From Candida dubliniensis CD36 (Eukaryota; Ascomycota; Pichiomycetes; Serinales; Debaryomycetaceae): a stretch of DNA of 64,000 bases. Positions 22,998 to 36,180 of this stretch are shown one piece after another; position 1 is the stretch's first letter, and the number at the start of each line of letters is the position of its first letter. Below the pieces are notes generated by a model, which searched no databases, had not been told where the DNA came from, and saw only the letters and a list, made by a program, of their open reading frames with translations. The translations under genes and the position numbers were made by a program. The stretch is taken from positions 835,501 to 899,500 of the forward strand of contig NC_012863.1 of NCBI RefSeq assembly GCF_000026945.1, in the 5' to 3' direction.

Positions 22998-24932
22998 CGG
23001 CCTTTTTTATTGTAGCATCTCTAATAATTCGCCTACCTCAGTCACTGTTTGTGTGCATAATAAAGATTTGTCTTGGCTTCAAAATGGTGTTGGTTTGGTC
23101 GTTGTAGCGCATCTATTGGTCGAGCAGTAGTCAAAACTAAAATCGGTGTGTTTCTTAACTATGGCCAAAACGGCCTTTTTTGTCCCACAGCTTTCATCTA
23201 AATAGGTTTTCAAACAGTATCTAACGGCTTTGGTACTCACATTTTGTGGTTCCAAATCGGCACTAGCCTTACCATTTACTCGTCTATACTCGATCTTCTG
23301 TCAACAATAAACCACTATTTTGACCCTTAACTATGGCCAAAACGGCCTTTTTTGTTCTACAGGTCCTGTTTAAAGACCTTTTTCAATGGTTCTCTCGGTC
23401 TTAGTAGTTACATCCTGTGGCTACAAATCGGCACCAGTTTGATCTTTGTAGCGCAGAAACTGGTAATTTGGTGGCTCGCGGATCAAAATGTTTTTTTCTT
23501 AACTATGGCGAAAACGGCCTTTTTTGCTCTACAGGTCCTGTTTCAACACCTTTTTTAACGGTTCTTTCAGTGATAGATAGTTACATCCTGTGGCTACAAA
23601 TCGGCACTAGTTTCACCTTCGTAGCATCAATACTCGTTGATCCATTCTTCGCCAACCAAAACACGGAGATGGACCACCAAAATATTTTCTTTAATAACTC
23701 CTCCAATTCTCAGCCGATTTAAACCAAAGTTATACCCAATAATCTAGATTGATGTCGGTTCAAATCGGCCCTAGTCTGGTCTTTGAAGACGTCCTTGTTC
23801 ACCAGTAATCGCTGTTTTTCCAAAATGCCCTGCGCACGACTTTTCTGGCCATCTCGCACTTTTTGCCCTCCAACAATGAAAACACCATTGATCAAATCAA
23901 TACTCTCGGTTCCAAACTCTATAACCTTCCTCTACAAATCGGCACCAGAGCCCCCAAATTCTGACTTCAATTCGTTGACCTACAGAAAGGGGGTGCTCTT
24001 AACTATGGCAAAAACGGCCTTTTTTGTCCCAGAGAACATGCCACAACTGATCTTTGGATCGGTTATGACGGCTTTAACAATGTTCATGTTTGGCTACAAA
24101 TCGGCACCCATTGGGCAGTTTTACTGCTCCAACTGGTTGTACCATTACAAACGGAGTTTACGAGCATGCTCTTAACTATGGGCAAAACGGCCTTTTTGCT
24201 CATACAGCTCCCAACTAAATGCCGCTACTAAACATACTCTCGGTTTCAACAACCACAACTGTAGCCTACAAATCGGCACCTGATTGGCTCTTGTAGCACC
24301 CCTCTACCGCCCACACTTCAATTTCCATCCTTAACTATTGCGGAAATGATGCAACTCCGAAATATTGGTTTTTGGGCAATATCTCCACCAATATTGGAGC
24401 TACTTCAACAGTACTGGATTTGGCAGTTGCTTACAAAATGCGCCTTTAATGTGACCCGACTTCCACAAGTCTAGCACATATATTGGTGGAGTTATTGACG
24501 ATTTTAGAGTTTAATTAGCGTTTTTGGCCCATTTGGTAGCGATTTTTCAAAAACGATTGACCAAAACTAAAAACACAGCGTGTGCATTCAATACATTACC
24601 TACGTTTACCAAATCGTCGGGTATATACCCAAAAAATGCTGGCTACAGATTGATACCAAAAAAGCCAGGGTTGGCCTAACAAAAAATAGCTGTACAGACT
24701 ACCCCCAATTTTCACTATGTAAAAGACCACATTATTGGTAATGGAGCTTCGAATATAACATGTATTCCTACAAAACTCTAACGGTAGTTTCTCCAAACTG
24801 TTAGCTACAAATAGGTCTTTGAAAGAGTATGGTAGCATTAAAATTGATGTTTCCATGTCCAACGGAATTAACTGGCAGGGCTCCCTGCTATTTTTTACCA
24901 GAAATTTGTTAAGAAAAAAGGCATAATAAAAA
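22998..24932 (+). repeat. RPS unit 1 of the Major Repeat Sequence
   Basis: 1935 bases. Two SfiI sites (GGCC-AAAAC-GGCC) at 23163-23175 and 23335-23347, 172 bases apart. The ACGGCC box recurs at 22997, 23170, 23342, 23514, 24014 and 24187, showing an internal period near 172. A second box, CTACAAATCGGCAC, recurs between them. Open frames inside (for example 23783-24175) begin at TTG and look non-coding. Confidence 0.93.
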
Positions 24933-26866
24933 CGGCCTTTTTTATTGTAGCATCTCTAATAATTCGCCTACCTCAGTCACTGTTTGTGTGCATAATAAAG
25001 ATTTGTCTTGGCTTCAAAATGGTGTTGGTTTGGTCGTTGTAGCGCATCTATTGGTCGAGCAGTAGTCAAAACTAAAATCGGTGTGTTTCTTAACTATGGC
25101 CAAAACGGCCTTTTTTGTCCCACAGCTTTCATCTAAATAGGTTTTCAAACAGTATCTAACGGCTTTGGTACTCACATTTTGTGGTTCCAAATCGGCACTA
25201 GCCTTACCATTTACTCGTCTATACTCGATCTTCTGTCAACAATAAACCACTATTTTGACCCTTAACTATGGCCAAAACGGCCTTTTTTGTTCTACAGGTC
25301 CTGTTTAAAGACCTTTTTCAATGGTTCTCTCGGTCTTAGTAGTTACATCCTGTGGCTACAAATCGGCACCAGTTTGATCTTTGTAGCGCAGAAACTGGTA
25401 ATTTGGTGGCTCGCGGATCAAAATGTTTTTTTCTTAACTATGGCGAAAACGGCCTTTTTTGCTCTACAGGTCCTGTTTCAACACCTTTTTTAACGGTTCT
25501 TTCAGTGTAGATAGTTACATCCTGTGGCTACAAATCGGCACTAGTTTCACCTTCGTAGCATCAATACTCGTTGATCCATTCTTCGCCAACCAAAACACGG
25601 AGATGGACCACCAAAATATTTTCTTTAATAACTCCTCCAATTCTCAGCCGATTTAAACCAAAGTTATACCCAATAATCTAGATTGATGTCGGTTCAAATC
25701 GGCCCTAGTCTGGTCTTTGAAGACGTCCTTGTTCACCAGTAATCGCTGTTTTTCCAAAATGCCCTGCGCACGACTTTTCTGGCCATCTCGCACTTTTTGC
25801 CCTCCAACAATGAAAACACCATTGATCAAATCAATACTCTCGGTTCCAAACTCTATAACCTTCCTCTACAAATCGGCACCAGAGCCCCCAAATTCTGACT
25901 TCAATTCGTTGACCTACAGAAAGGGGGTGCTCTTAACTATGGCAAAAACGGCCTTTTTTGTCCCAGAGAACATGCCACAACTGATCTTTGGATCGGTTAT
26001 GACGGCTTTAACAATGTTCATGTTTGGCTACAAATCGGCACCCATTGGGCAGTTTTACTGCTCCAACTGGTTGTACCATTACAAACGGAGTTTACGAGCA
26101 TGCTCTTAACTATGGGCAAAACGGCCTTTTTGCTCATACAGCTCCCAACTAAATGCCGCTACTAAACATACTCTCGGTTTCAACAACCACAACTGTAGCC
26201 TACAAATCGGCACCTGATTGGCTCTTGTAGCACCCCTCTACCGCCCACACTTCAATTTCCATCCTTAACTATTGCGGAAATGATGCAACTCCGAAATATT
26301 GGTTTTTGGGCAATATCTCCACCAATATTGGAGCTACTTCAACAGTACTGGATTTGGCAGTTGCTTACAAAATGCGCCTTTAATGTGACCCGACTTCCAC
26401 AAGTCTAGCACATATATTGGTGGAGTTATTGACGATTTTAGAGTTTAATTAGCGTTTTTGGCCCATTTGGTAGCGATTTTTCAAAAACGATTGACCAAAA
26501 CTAAAAACACAGCGTGTGCATTCAATACATTACCTACGTTTACCAAATCGTCGGGTATATACCCAAAAAATGCTGGCTACAGATTGATACCAAAAAAGCC
26601 AGGGTTGGCCTAACAAAAAATAGCTGTACAGACTACCCCCAATTTTCACTATGTAAAAGACCACATTATTGGTAATGGAGCTTCGAATATAACATGTATT
26701 CCTACAAAACTCTAACGGTAGTTTCTCCAAACTGTTAGCTACAAATAGGTCTTTGAAAGAGTATGGTAGCATTAAAATTGATGTTTCCATGTCCAACGGA
26801 ATTAACTGGCAGGGCTCCCTGCTATTTTTTACCAGAAATTTGTTAAGAAAAAAGGCATAATAAAAA
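24933..26866 (+). repeat. RPS unit 2, with a 1-bp deletion
   Basis: 1934 bases. Appears identical to unit 1 except that CAGTGATAGATAG reads CAGTGTAGATAG near 25507, which breaks one of the internal frames. SfiI sites at 25098 and 25270. Confidence 0.92.
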
Positions 26867-28801
26867 CGGCCTTTTTTATTGTAGCATCTCTAATAATTCG
26901 CCTACCTCAGTCACTGTTTGTGTGCATAATAAAGATTTGTCTTGGCTTCAAAATGGTGTTGGTTTGGTCGTTGTAGCGCATCTATTGGTCGAGCAGTAGT
27001 CAAAACTAAAATCGGTGTGTTTCTTAACTATGGCCAAAACGGCCTTTTTTGTCCCACAGCTTTCATCTAAATAGGTTTTCAAACAGTATCTAACGGCTTT
27101 GGTACTCACATTTTGTGGTTCCAAATCGGCACTAGCCTTACCATTTACTCGTCTATACTCGATCTTCTGTCAACAATAAACCACTATTTTGACCCTTAAC
27201 TATGGCCAAAACGGCCTTTTTTGTTCTACAGGTCCTGTTTAAAGACCTTTTTCAATGGTTCTCTCGGTCTTAGTAGTTACATCCTGTGGCTACAAATCGG
27301 CACCAGTTTGATCTTTGTAGCGCAGAAACTGGTAATTTGGTGGCTCGCGGATCAAAATGTTTTTTTCTTAACTATGGCGAAAACGGCCTTTTTTGCTCTA
27401 CAGGTCCTGTTTCAACACCTTTTTTAACGGTTCTTTCAGTGATAGATAGTTACATCCTGTGGCTACAAATCGGCACTAGTTTCACCTTCGTAGCATCAAT
27501 ACTCGTTGATCCATTCTTCGCCAACCAAAACACGGAGATGGACCACCAAAATATTTTCTTTAATAACTCCTCCAATTCTCAGCCGATTTAAACCAAAGTT
27601 ATACCCAATAATCTAGATTGATGTCGGTTCAAATCGGCCCTAGTCTGGTCTTTGAAGACGTCCTTGTTCACCAGTAATCGCTGTTTTTCCAAAATGCCCT
27701 GCGCACGACTTTTCTGGCCATCTCGCACTTTTTGCCCTCCAACAATGAAAACACCATTGATCAAATCAATACTCTCGGTTCCAAACTCTATAACCTTCCT
27801 CTACAAATCGGCACCAGAGCCCCCAAATTCTGACTTCAATTCGTTGACCTACAGAAAGGGGGTGCTCTTAACTATGGCAAAAACGGCCTTTTTTGTCCCA
27901 GAGAACATGCCACAACTGATCTTTGGATCGGTTATGACGGCTTTAACAATGTTCATGTTTGGCTACAAATCGGCACCCATTGGGCAGTTTTACTGCTCCA
28001 ACTGGTTGTACCATTACAAACGGAGTTTACGAGCATGCTCTTAACTATGGGCAAAACGGCCTTTTTGCTCATACAGCTCCCAACTAAATGCCGCTACTAA
28101 ACATACTCTCGGTTTCAACAACCACAACTGTAGCCTACAAATCGGCACCTGATTGGCTCTTGTAGCACCCCTCTACCGCCCACACTTCAATTTCCATCCT
28201 TAACTATTGCGGAAATGATGCAACTCCGAAATATTGGTTTTTGGGCAATATCTCCACCAATATTGGAGCTACTTCAACAGTACTGGATTTGGCAGTTGCT
28301 TACAAAATGCGCCTTTAATGTGACCCGACTTCCACAAGTCTAGCACATATATTGGTGGAGTTATTGACGATTTTAGAGTTTAATTAGCGTTTTTGGCCCA
28401 TTTGGTAGCGATTTTTCAAAAACGATTGACCAAAACTAAAAACACAGCGTGTGCATTCAATACATTACCTACGTTTACCAAATCGTCGGGTATATACCCA
28501 AAAAATGCTGGCTACAGATTGATACCAAAAAAGCCAGGGTTGGCCTAACAAAAAATAGCTGTACAGACTACCCCCAATTTTCACTATGTAAAAGACCACA
28601 TTATTGGTAATGGAGCTTCGAATATAACATGTATTCCTACAAAACTCTAACGGTAGTTTCTCCAAACTGTTAGCTACAAATAGGTCTTTGAAAGAGTATG
28701 GTAGCATTAAAATTGATGTTTCCATGTCCAACGGAATTAACTGGCAGGGCTCCCTGCTATTTTTTACCAGAAATTTGTTAAGAAAAAAGGCATAATAAAA
28801 A
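26867..28801 (+). repeat. RPS unit 3
   Basis: 1935 bases; carries the undeleted CAGTGATAG form. SfiI sites at 27032 and 27204. Confidence 0.92.
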
Positions 28802-30736
28802 CGGCCTTTTTTATTGTAGCATCTCTAATAATTCGCCTACCTCAGTCACTGTTTGTGTGCATAATAAAGATTTGTCTTGGCTTCAAAATGGTGTTGGTTT
28901 GGTCGTTGTAGCGCATCTATTGGTCGAGCAGTAGTCAAAACTAAAATCGGTGTGTTTCTTAACTATGGCCAAAACGGCCTTTTTTGTCCCACAGCTTTCA
29001 TCTAAATAGGTTTTCAAACAGTATCTAACGGCTTTGGTACTCACATTTTGTGGTTCCAAATCGGCACTAGCCTTACCATTTACTCGTCTATACTCGATCT
29101 TCTGTCAACAATAAACCACTATTTTGACCCTTAACTATGGCCAAAACGGCCTTTTTTGTTCTACAGGTCCTGTTTAAAGACCTTTTTCAATGGTTCTCTC
29201 GGTCTTAGTAGTTACATCCTGTGGCTACAAATCGGCACCAGTTTGATCTTTGTAGCGCAGAAACTGGTAATTTGGTGGCTCGCGGATCAAAATGTTTTTT
29301 TCTTAACTATGGCGAAAACGGCCTTTTTTGCTCTACAGGTCCTGTTTCAACACCTTTTTTAACGGTTCTTTCAGTGATAGATAGTTACATCCTGTGGCTA
29401 CAAATCGGCACTAGTTTCACCTTCGTAGCATCAATACTCGTTGATCCATTCTTCGCCAACCAAAACACGGAGATGGACCACCAAAATATTTTCTTTAATA
29501 ACTCCTCCAATTCTCAGCCGATTTAAACCAAAGTTATACCCAATAATCTAGATTGATGTCGGTTCAAATCGGCCCTAGTCTGGTCTTTGAAGACGTCCTT
29601 GTTCACCAGTAATCGCTGTTTTTCCAAAATGCCCTGCGCACGACTTTTCTGGCCATCTCGCACTTTTTGCCCTCCAACAATGAAAACACCATTGATCAAA
29701 TCAATACTCTCGGTTCCAAACTCTATAACCTTCCTCTACAAATCGGCACCAGAGCCCCCAAATTCTGACTTCAATTCGTTGACCTACAGAAAGGGGGTGC
29801 TCTTAACTATGGCAAAAACGGCCTTTTTTGTCCCAGAGAACATGCCACAACTGATCTTTGGATCGGTTATGACGGCTTTAACAATGTTCATGTTTGGCTA
29901 CAAATCGGCACCCATTGGGCAGTTTTACTGCTCCAACTGGTTGTACCATTACAAACGGAGTTTACGAGCATGCTCTTAACTATGGGCAAAACGGCCTTTT
30001 TGCTCATACAGCTCCCAACTAAATGCCGCTACTAAACATACTCTCGGTTTCAACAACCACAACTGTAGCCTACAAATCGGCACCTGATTGGCTCTTGTAG
30101 CACCCCTCTACCGCCCACACTTCAATTTCCATCCTTAACTATTGCGGAAATGATGCAACTCCGAAATATTGGTTTTTGGGCAATATCTCCACCAATATTG
30201 GAGCTACTTCAACAGTACTGGATTTGGCAGTTGCTTACAAAATGCGCCTTTAATGTGACCCGACTTCCACAAGTCTAGCACATATATTGGTGGAGTTATT
30301 GACGATTTTAGAGTTTAATTAGCGTTTTTGGCCCATTTGGTAGCGATTTTTCAAAAACGATTGACCAAAACTAAAAACACAGCGTGTGCATTCAATACAT
30401 TACCTACGTTTACCAAATCGTCGGGTATATACCCAAAAAATGCTGGCTACAGATTGATACCAAAAAAGCCAGGGTTGGCCTAACAAAAAATAGCTGTACA
30501 GACTACCCCCAATTTTCACTATGTAAAAGACCACATTATTGGTAATGGAGCTTCGAATATAACATGTATTCCTACAAAACTCTAACGGTAGTTTCTCCAA
30601 ACTGTTAGCTACAAATAGGTCTTTGAAAGAGTATGGTAGCATTAAAATTGATGTTTCCATGTCCAACGGAATTAACTGGCAGGGCTCCCTGCTATTTTTT
30701 ACCAGAAATTTGTTAAGAAAAAAGGCATAATAAAAA
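28802..30736 (+). repeat. RPS unit 4
   Basis: 1935 bases, no difference from unit 3 noticed by eye. SfiI sites at 28967 and 29139. Confidence 0.92.
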
Positions 30737-32670
30737 CGGCCTTTTTTATTGTAGCATCTCTAATAATTCGCCTACCTCAGTCACTGTTTGTGTGCATAAT
30801 AAAGATTTGTCTTGGCTTCAAAATGGTGTTGGTTTGGTCGTTGTAGCGCATCTATTGGTCGAGCAGTAGTCAAAACTAAAATCGGTGTGTTTCTTAACTA
30901 TGGCCAAAACGGCCTTTTTTGTCCCACAGCTTTCATCTAAATAGGTTTTCAAACAGTATCTAACGGCTTTGGTACTCACATTTTGTGGTTCCAAATCGGC
31001 ACTAGCCTTACCATTTACTCGTCTATACTCGATCTTCTGTCAACAATAAACCACTATTTTGACCCTTAACTATGGCCAAAACGGCCTTTTTTGTTCTACA
31101 GGTCCTGTTTAAAGACCTTTTTCAATGGTTCTCTCGGTCTTAGTAGTTACATCCTGTGGCTACAAATCGGCACCAGTTTGATCTTTGTAGCGCAGAAACT
31201 GGTAATTTGGTGGCTCGCGGATCAAAATGTTTTTTTCTTAACTATGGCGAAAACGGCCTTTTTTGCTCTACAGGTCCTGTTTCAACACCTTTTTTAACGG
31301 TTCTTTCAGTGATAGATAGTTACATCCTGTGGCTACAAATCGGCACTAGTTTCACCTTCGTAGCATCAATACTCGTTGATCCATTCTTCGCCAACCAAAA
31401 CACGGAGATGGACCACCAAAATATTTTCTTTAATAACTCCTCCAATTCTCAGCCGATTTAAACCAAAGTTATACCCAATAATCTAGATTGATGTCGGTTC
31501 AAATCGGCCCTAGTCTGGTCTTTGAAGACGTCCTTGTTCACCAGTAATCGCTGTTTTTCCAAAATGCCCTGCGCACGACTTTTCTGGCCATCTCGCACTT
31601 TTTGCCCTCCAACAATGAAAACACCATTGATCAAATCAATACTCTCGGTTCCAAACTCTATAACCTTCCTCTACAAATCGGCACCAGAGCCCCCAAATTC
31701 TGACTTCAATTCGTTGACCTACAGAAAGGGGGTGCTCTTAACTATGGCAAAAACGGCCTTTTTTGTCCCAGAGAACATGCCACAACTGATCTTTGGATCG
31801 GTTATGACGGCTTTAACAATGTTCATGTTTGGCTACAAATCGGCACCCATTGGGCAGTTTTACTGCTCCAACTGGTTGTACCATTACAAACGGAGTTTAC
31901 GAGCATGCTCTTAACTATGGGCAAAACGGCCTTTTTGCTCATACAGCTCCCAACTAAATGCCGCTACTAAACATACTCTCGGTTTCAACAACCACAACTG
32001 TAGCCTACAAATCGGCACCTGATTGGCTCTTGTAGCACCCCTCTACCGCCCACACTTCAATTTCCATCCTTAACTATTGCGGAAATGATGCAACTCCGAA
32101 ATATTGGTTTTTGGGCAATATCTCCACCAATATTGGAGCTACTTCAACAGTACTGGATTTGGCAGTTGCTTACAAAATGCGCCTTTAATGTGACCCGACT
32201 TCCACAAGTCTAGCACATATATTGGTGGAGTTATTGACGATTTTAGAGTTTAATTAGCGTTTTTGGCCCATTTGGTAGCGATTTTTCAAAAACGATTGAC
32301 CAAAACTAAAAACACAGCGTGTGCATTCAATACATTACCTACGTTTACCAAATCGTCGGGTATATACCCAAAAAATGCTGGCTACAGATTGATACCAAAA
32401 AAGCCAGGGTTGGCCTAACAAAAAATAGCTGTACAGACTACCCCCAATTTTCACTATGTAAAAGACCACATTATTGGTAATGGAGCTTCGAATATAACAT
32501 GTATTCCTACAAAACTCTAACGGTAGTTTCTCCAAACTGTTAGCTACAAATAGGTCTTTGAAAGAGTATGGTAGCATTAAAATTGATGTTTCCATGTCCA
32601 ACGGAATTAACTGGCAGGGCTCCCTGCTATTTTTTACCAGAAATTTGTTAAGAAAAAAGGCATAAAAAAA
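30737..32670 (+). repeat. RPS unit 5
   Basis: 1934 bases. The junction to unit 6 reads CATAAAAAAACGG instead of CATAATAAAAACGG, a one-base loss. SfiI sites at 30902 and 31074. Confidence 0.92.
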
Positions 32671-34023
32671 CGGCCTTTTTTATTGTAGCATCTCTAATAA
32701 TTCGCCTACCTCAGTCACTGTTTGTGTGCATAATAAAGATTTGTCTTGGCTTCAAAATGGTGTTGGTTTGGTCGTTGTAGCGCATCTATTGGTCGAGCAG
32801 TAGTCAAAACTAAAATCGGTGTGTTTCTTAACTATGGCCAAAACGGCCTTTTTTGTCCCACAGCTTTCATCTAAATAGGTTTTCAAACAGTATCTAACGG
32901 CTTTGGTACTCACATTTTGTGGTTCCAAATCGGCACTAGCCTTACCATTTACTCGTCTATACTCGATCTTCTGTCAACAATAAACCACTATTTTGACCCT
33001 TAACTATGGCCAAAACGGCCTTTTTTGTTCTACAGGTCCTGTTTAAAGACCTTTTTCAATGGTTCTCTCGGTCTTAGTAGTTACATCCTGTGGCTACAAA
33101 TCGGCACCAGTTTGATCTTTGTAGCGCAGAAACTGGTAATTTGGTGGCTCGCGGATCAAAATGTTTTTTTCTTAACTATGGCGAAAACGGCCTTTTTTGC
33201 TCTACAGGTCCTGTTTCAACACCTTTTTTAACGGTTCTTTCAGTGATAGATAGTTACATCCTGTGGCTACAAATCGGCACTAGTTTCACCTTCGTAGCAT
33301 CAATACTCGTTGATCCATTCTTCGCCAACCAAAACACGGAGATGGACCACCAAAATATTTTCTTTAATAACTCCTCCAATTCTCAGCCGATTTAAACCAA
33401 AGTTATACCCAATAATCTAGATTGATGTCGGTTCAAATCGGCCCTAGTCTGGTCTTTGAAGACGTCCTTGTTCACCAGTAATCGCTGTTTTTCCAAAATG
33501 CCCTGCGCACGACTTTTCTGGCCATCTCGCACTTTTTGCCCTCCAACAATGAAAACACCATTGATCAAATCAATACTCTCGGTTCCAAACTCTATAACCT
33601 TCCTCTACAAATCGGCACCAGAGCCCCCAAATTCTGACTTCAATTCGTTGACCTACAGAAAGGGGGTGCTCTTAACTATGGCAAAAACGGCCTTTTTTGT
33701 CCCAGAGAACATGCCACAACTGATCTTTGGATCGGTTATGACGGCTTTAACAATGTTCATGTTTGGCTACAAATCGGCACCCATTGGGCAGTTTTACTGC
33801 TCCAACTGGTTGTACCATTACAAACGGAGTTTACGAGCATGCTCTTAACTATGGGCAAAACGGCCTTTTTGCTCATACAGCTCCCAACTAAATGCCGCTA
33901 CTAAACATACTCTCGGTTTCAACAACCACAACTGTAGCCTACAAATCGGCACCTGATTGGCTCTTGTAGCACCCCTCTACCGCCCACACTTCAATTTCCA
34001 TCCTTAACTATTGCGGAAATGAT
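32671..34023 (+). repeat. RPS unit 6, truncated at 1353 bases
   Basis: Matches the other units through GCGGAAATGAT, then departs abruptly into unrelated sequence. The final ~580 bases of a full unit are missing. SfiI sites at 32836 and 33008. This is the RPS/HOK-side boundary. Confidence 0.9.
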
Positions 34024-35653
34024 TTTGTGGTGTTTTTTTTGGTGGTCAATACCCTAGGATTTGGGAAATATCAATCTTTCTTTAATACTGGGTGTGGTAT
34101 ACTTGATTTATTGTGTTTCAATTGATCTTATGATACTTCTAGACTCTGCCTATCATGTGATAGAAATAACATTATGTAGAGATGAAAACTGATTATTTTA
34201 TTGAGAGGTGTAATATTAACTATGGGGAGGTGGTAAGTTGGTAGCATATTTGTTAAAATCGGTGGTGAAATATTTCAATCTGCAATATCTCACTCAATTT
34301 TTTATCGATCGTTTTCAATCTGAGATTGAGACTTGATTGATAATTAGGCTAGAAAATGGGAGGTCTGGGTGTGCATGGGAACAGGATTGAGTGTGTTATT
34401 GTGTCCTCTCTGTTGCGTCTCATTCTCCCAAAGTCACGGATTTAACATGCAAGTATATGCAGAAAATGCAGGATTTTGTATGGAAAAAGTCACGTGACCA
34501 GGTCGGAGTTAAGAAAGTTGTGTACCCGTGCTCAAAATACATACAAATTTTAGGCAAATTCGGACATAAATATGCAAGTTTTATGCAAGGTTCGGAACTT
34601 ATTTCTCCCATGCATAATGGTTTTTACTAGGATTTTTATGGGTATTTTTCTGGCGTCTATTATTTTTTCTCAAGCCTAATTTCTTAGAATCTTTTCTTAC
34701 AACCAATTTCTTACAACCTTTTCTTACAACTTTTTTTTTACAACCAACTTTATCGATCTCATTAGTACACAACAAGTTATATTGAAACACCTCAACTAGC
34801 ACAACATAAATCATTCAATCAATTGTTTATTCAAGTTTAGATCCCTATGAGAATGTATTAATAGTCCCATTGACGCCATGAGTTGTAAATTGTTGTGATA
34901 GCGGTTAGTGGTTTCCAGTTTTCTGTGGCCGGATATCAGACTTATATTCTTCAATCAAGAGAATGAACAAGTGACATGATTGTGAATTAATACAGTTTGA
35001 GAGTTACAGAGATACTTAGTCAATGGCGTCAAGTAATTATTGGTCATTTGTTGTTGTATTGCTTTTAAAGAAGTCCCCATTATTTTAGACGCTGGTCGGT
35101 AAATCTTCCTAATAGCCATATTTCAATGAAATTAATAAATGTACAATGGAAATGTACTTAGGATTCATGAATTTAACAGAACTAGCCACTTATGGTATTG
35201 GTGTCATAGTCATCTACCGGGTTTAGTTTATCAGTTGTTATCATGTTTATGAAAATAGGTTTAATTATTTTAATGAGTGAAGCTGGATAGTACTAATGGT
35301 TAAACAGATTATTATTTACTTATTGATAGGGATGTTTTTGATGCACACCCAGGGATCATTAAATGAATAAAGAGTGATTTAATTCCCATTATTAGAAGTC
35401 CAGGATTATGAGTGAAACTATAACAAGTTATCCCCGCTAGTTGTCTCAAAGCAGTATTTGATATCTGGTACAAGTATTTTATTGGTGATCAATTTTTTGA
35501 CTTTTGGGATCCATGATTTGTTGAGTAGTTGCCATATTTGGAACATCATGATTGATATTTTGAAATCACTTTAATTATTTTATTAGAGATTGAAATTTGC
35601 CAAATCATTGATTAAAAAAGGAATTCGATATTTAAGCTTCATTAGTTTTTATT
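34024..35653. other. HOK-like flank, proximal part
   Basis: 1.6 kb without an intact gene. A perfect GTCACGTGAC palindrome lies at 34489-34498. Near 34675-34745 there is a degenerate repeat of TTCTTACAACC units. The minus frame 34420-34611 and plus frame 34391-34630 overlap and neither is recognisable. Confidence 0.45.
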
Positions 35654-36180
35654 AAGAACCTTCCAGGTGTTAAGAGCATTTACGATGGTATTGATTCTTT
35701 CTAAATCAGTGAATATACTGAAGGTAAATATATTGGATTGCAACATCAATCATAACCAGATGTTGTTGAATTCTTGAAAATTTTGACAAGAATCAACTCC
35801 GAAAGAATTGCCATATGTGCTTTTGGTTTTGCTTTGAAAGACAAAAGAAAATTGGTTACTGGTATCCAAAAAGCTAACATCATGAAATTAATTTGTTAAG
35901 TCAAGCTGTTAGAGATGTTGGTCAAGGTTAGTCAGGTATTGGAGTAAGTGATTTGATTGTCGATAATATTTTTATACAAGCTTTTGCCAAACCAGGACAA
36001 CTTTATGTGGTCGTCGCCCCCACTGTGCATGGTCGTGACTTATCCAGCATTAGTGATTCATTAATAGATAGTTCAGGTTTGGTTCCAGGTGCTAACTTTG
36101 GTAGAGAATATGCTGTTTTTGAACTAGGTTGTTGTCGTCTTGGTTTAGATATTAATGGTAAGAACTCAGAATTGACTTAA
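35654..36180 (+). pseudogene. IDH1: Decayed IDH1 (NAD-isocitrate dehydrogenase subunit 1)
   Basis: Read in the + direction, fragments align with mid to C-terminal Idh1: [80 protein letters not shown] and RLGLDI. In-frame TAA codons occur at 35702, 35753 and 35897, and the last part (from about 35935) is in another frame, so at least three nonsense codons and one frameshift. The N-terminus and the ending after GLDINGK are missing. The intact gene encodes a mitochondrial TCA-cycle subunit; this copy cannot. Confidence 0.85.

Noticed and set aside
23750..23765. GGTTCAAATC in RPS resembling a tRNA B box
   Set aside because: No A box or cloverleaf around it; it is a variant of the recurring CTACAAATCGG box.
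23783..24175. 130-residue open frame repeated in each RPS unit (and the 68-, 88- and 101-residue frames)
   Set aside because: Several start at TTG, the frame set is broken by a 1-bp deletion in unit 2, and composition follows the 172-bp subrepeat. Copies are conserved because the DNA is.
22998..34023. CRISPR-like or viral tandem array
   Set aside because: Unit length, SfiI sites and eukaryotic context identify it as RPS of the MRS.
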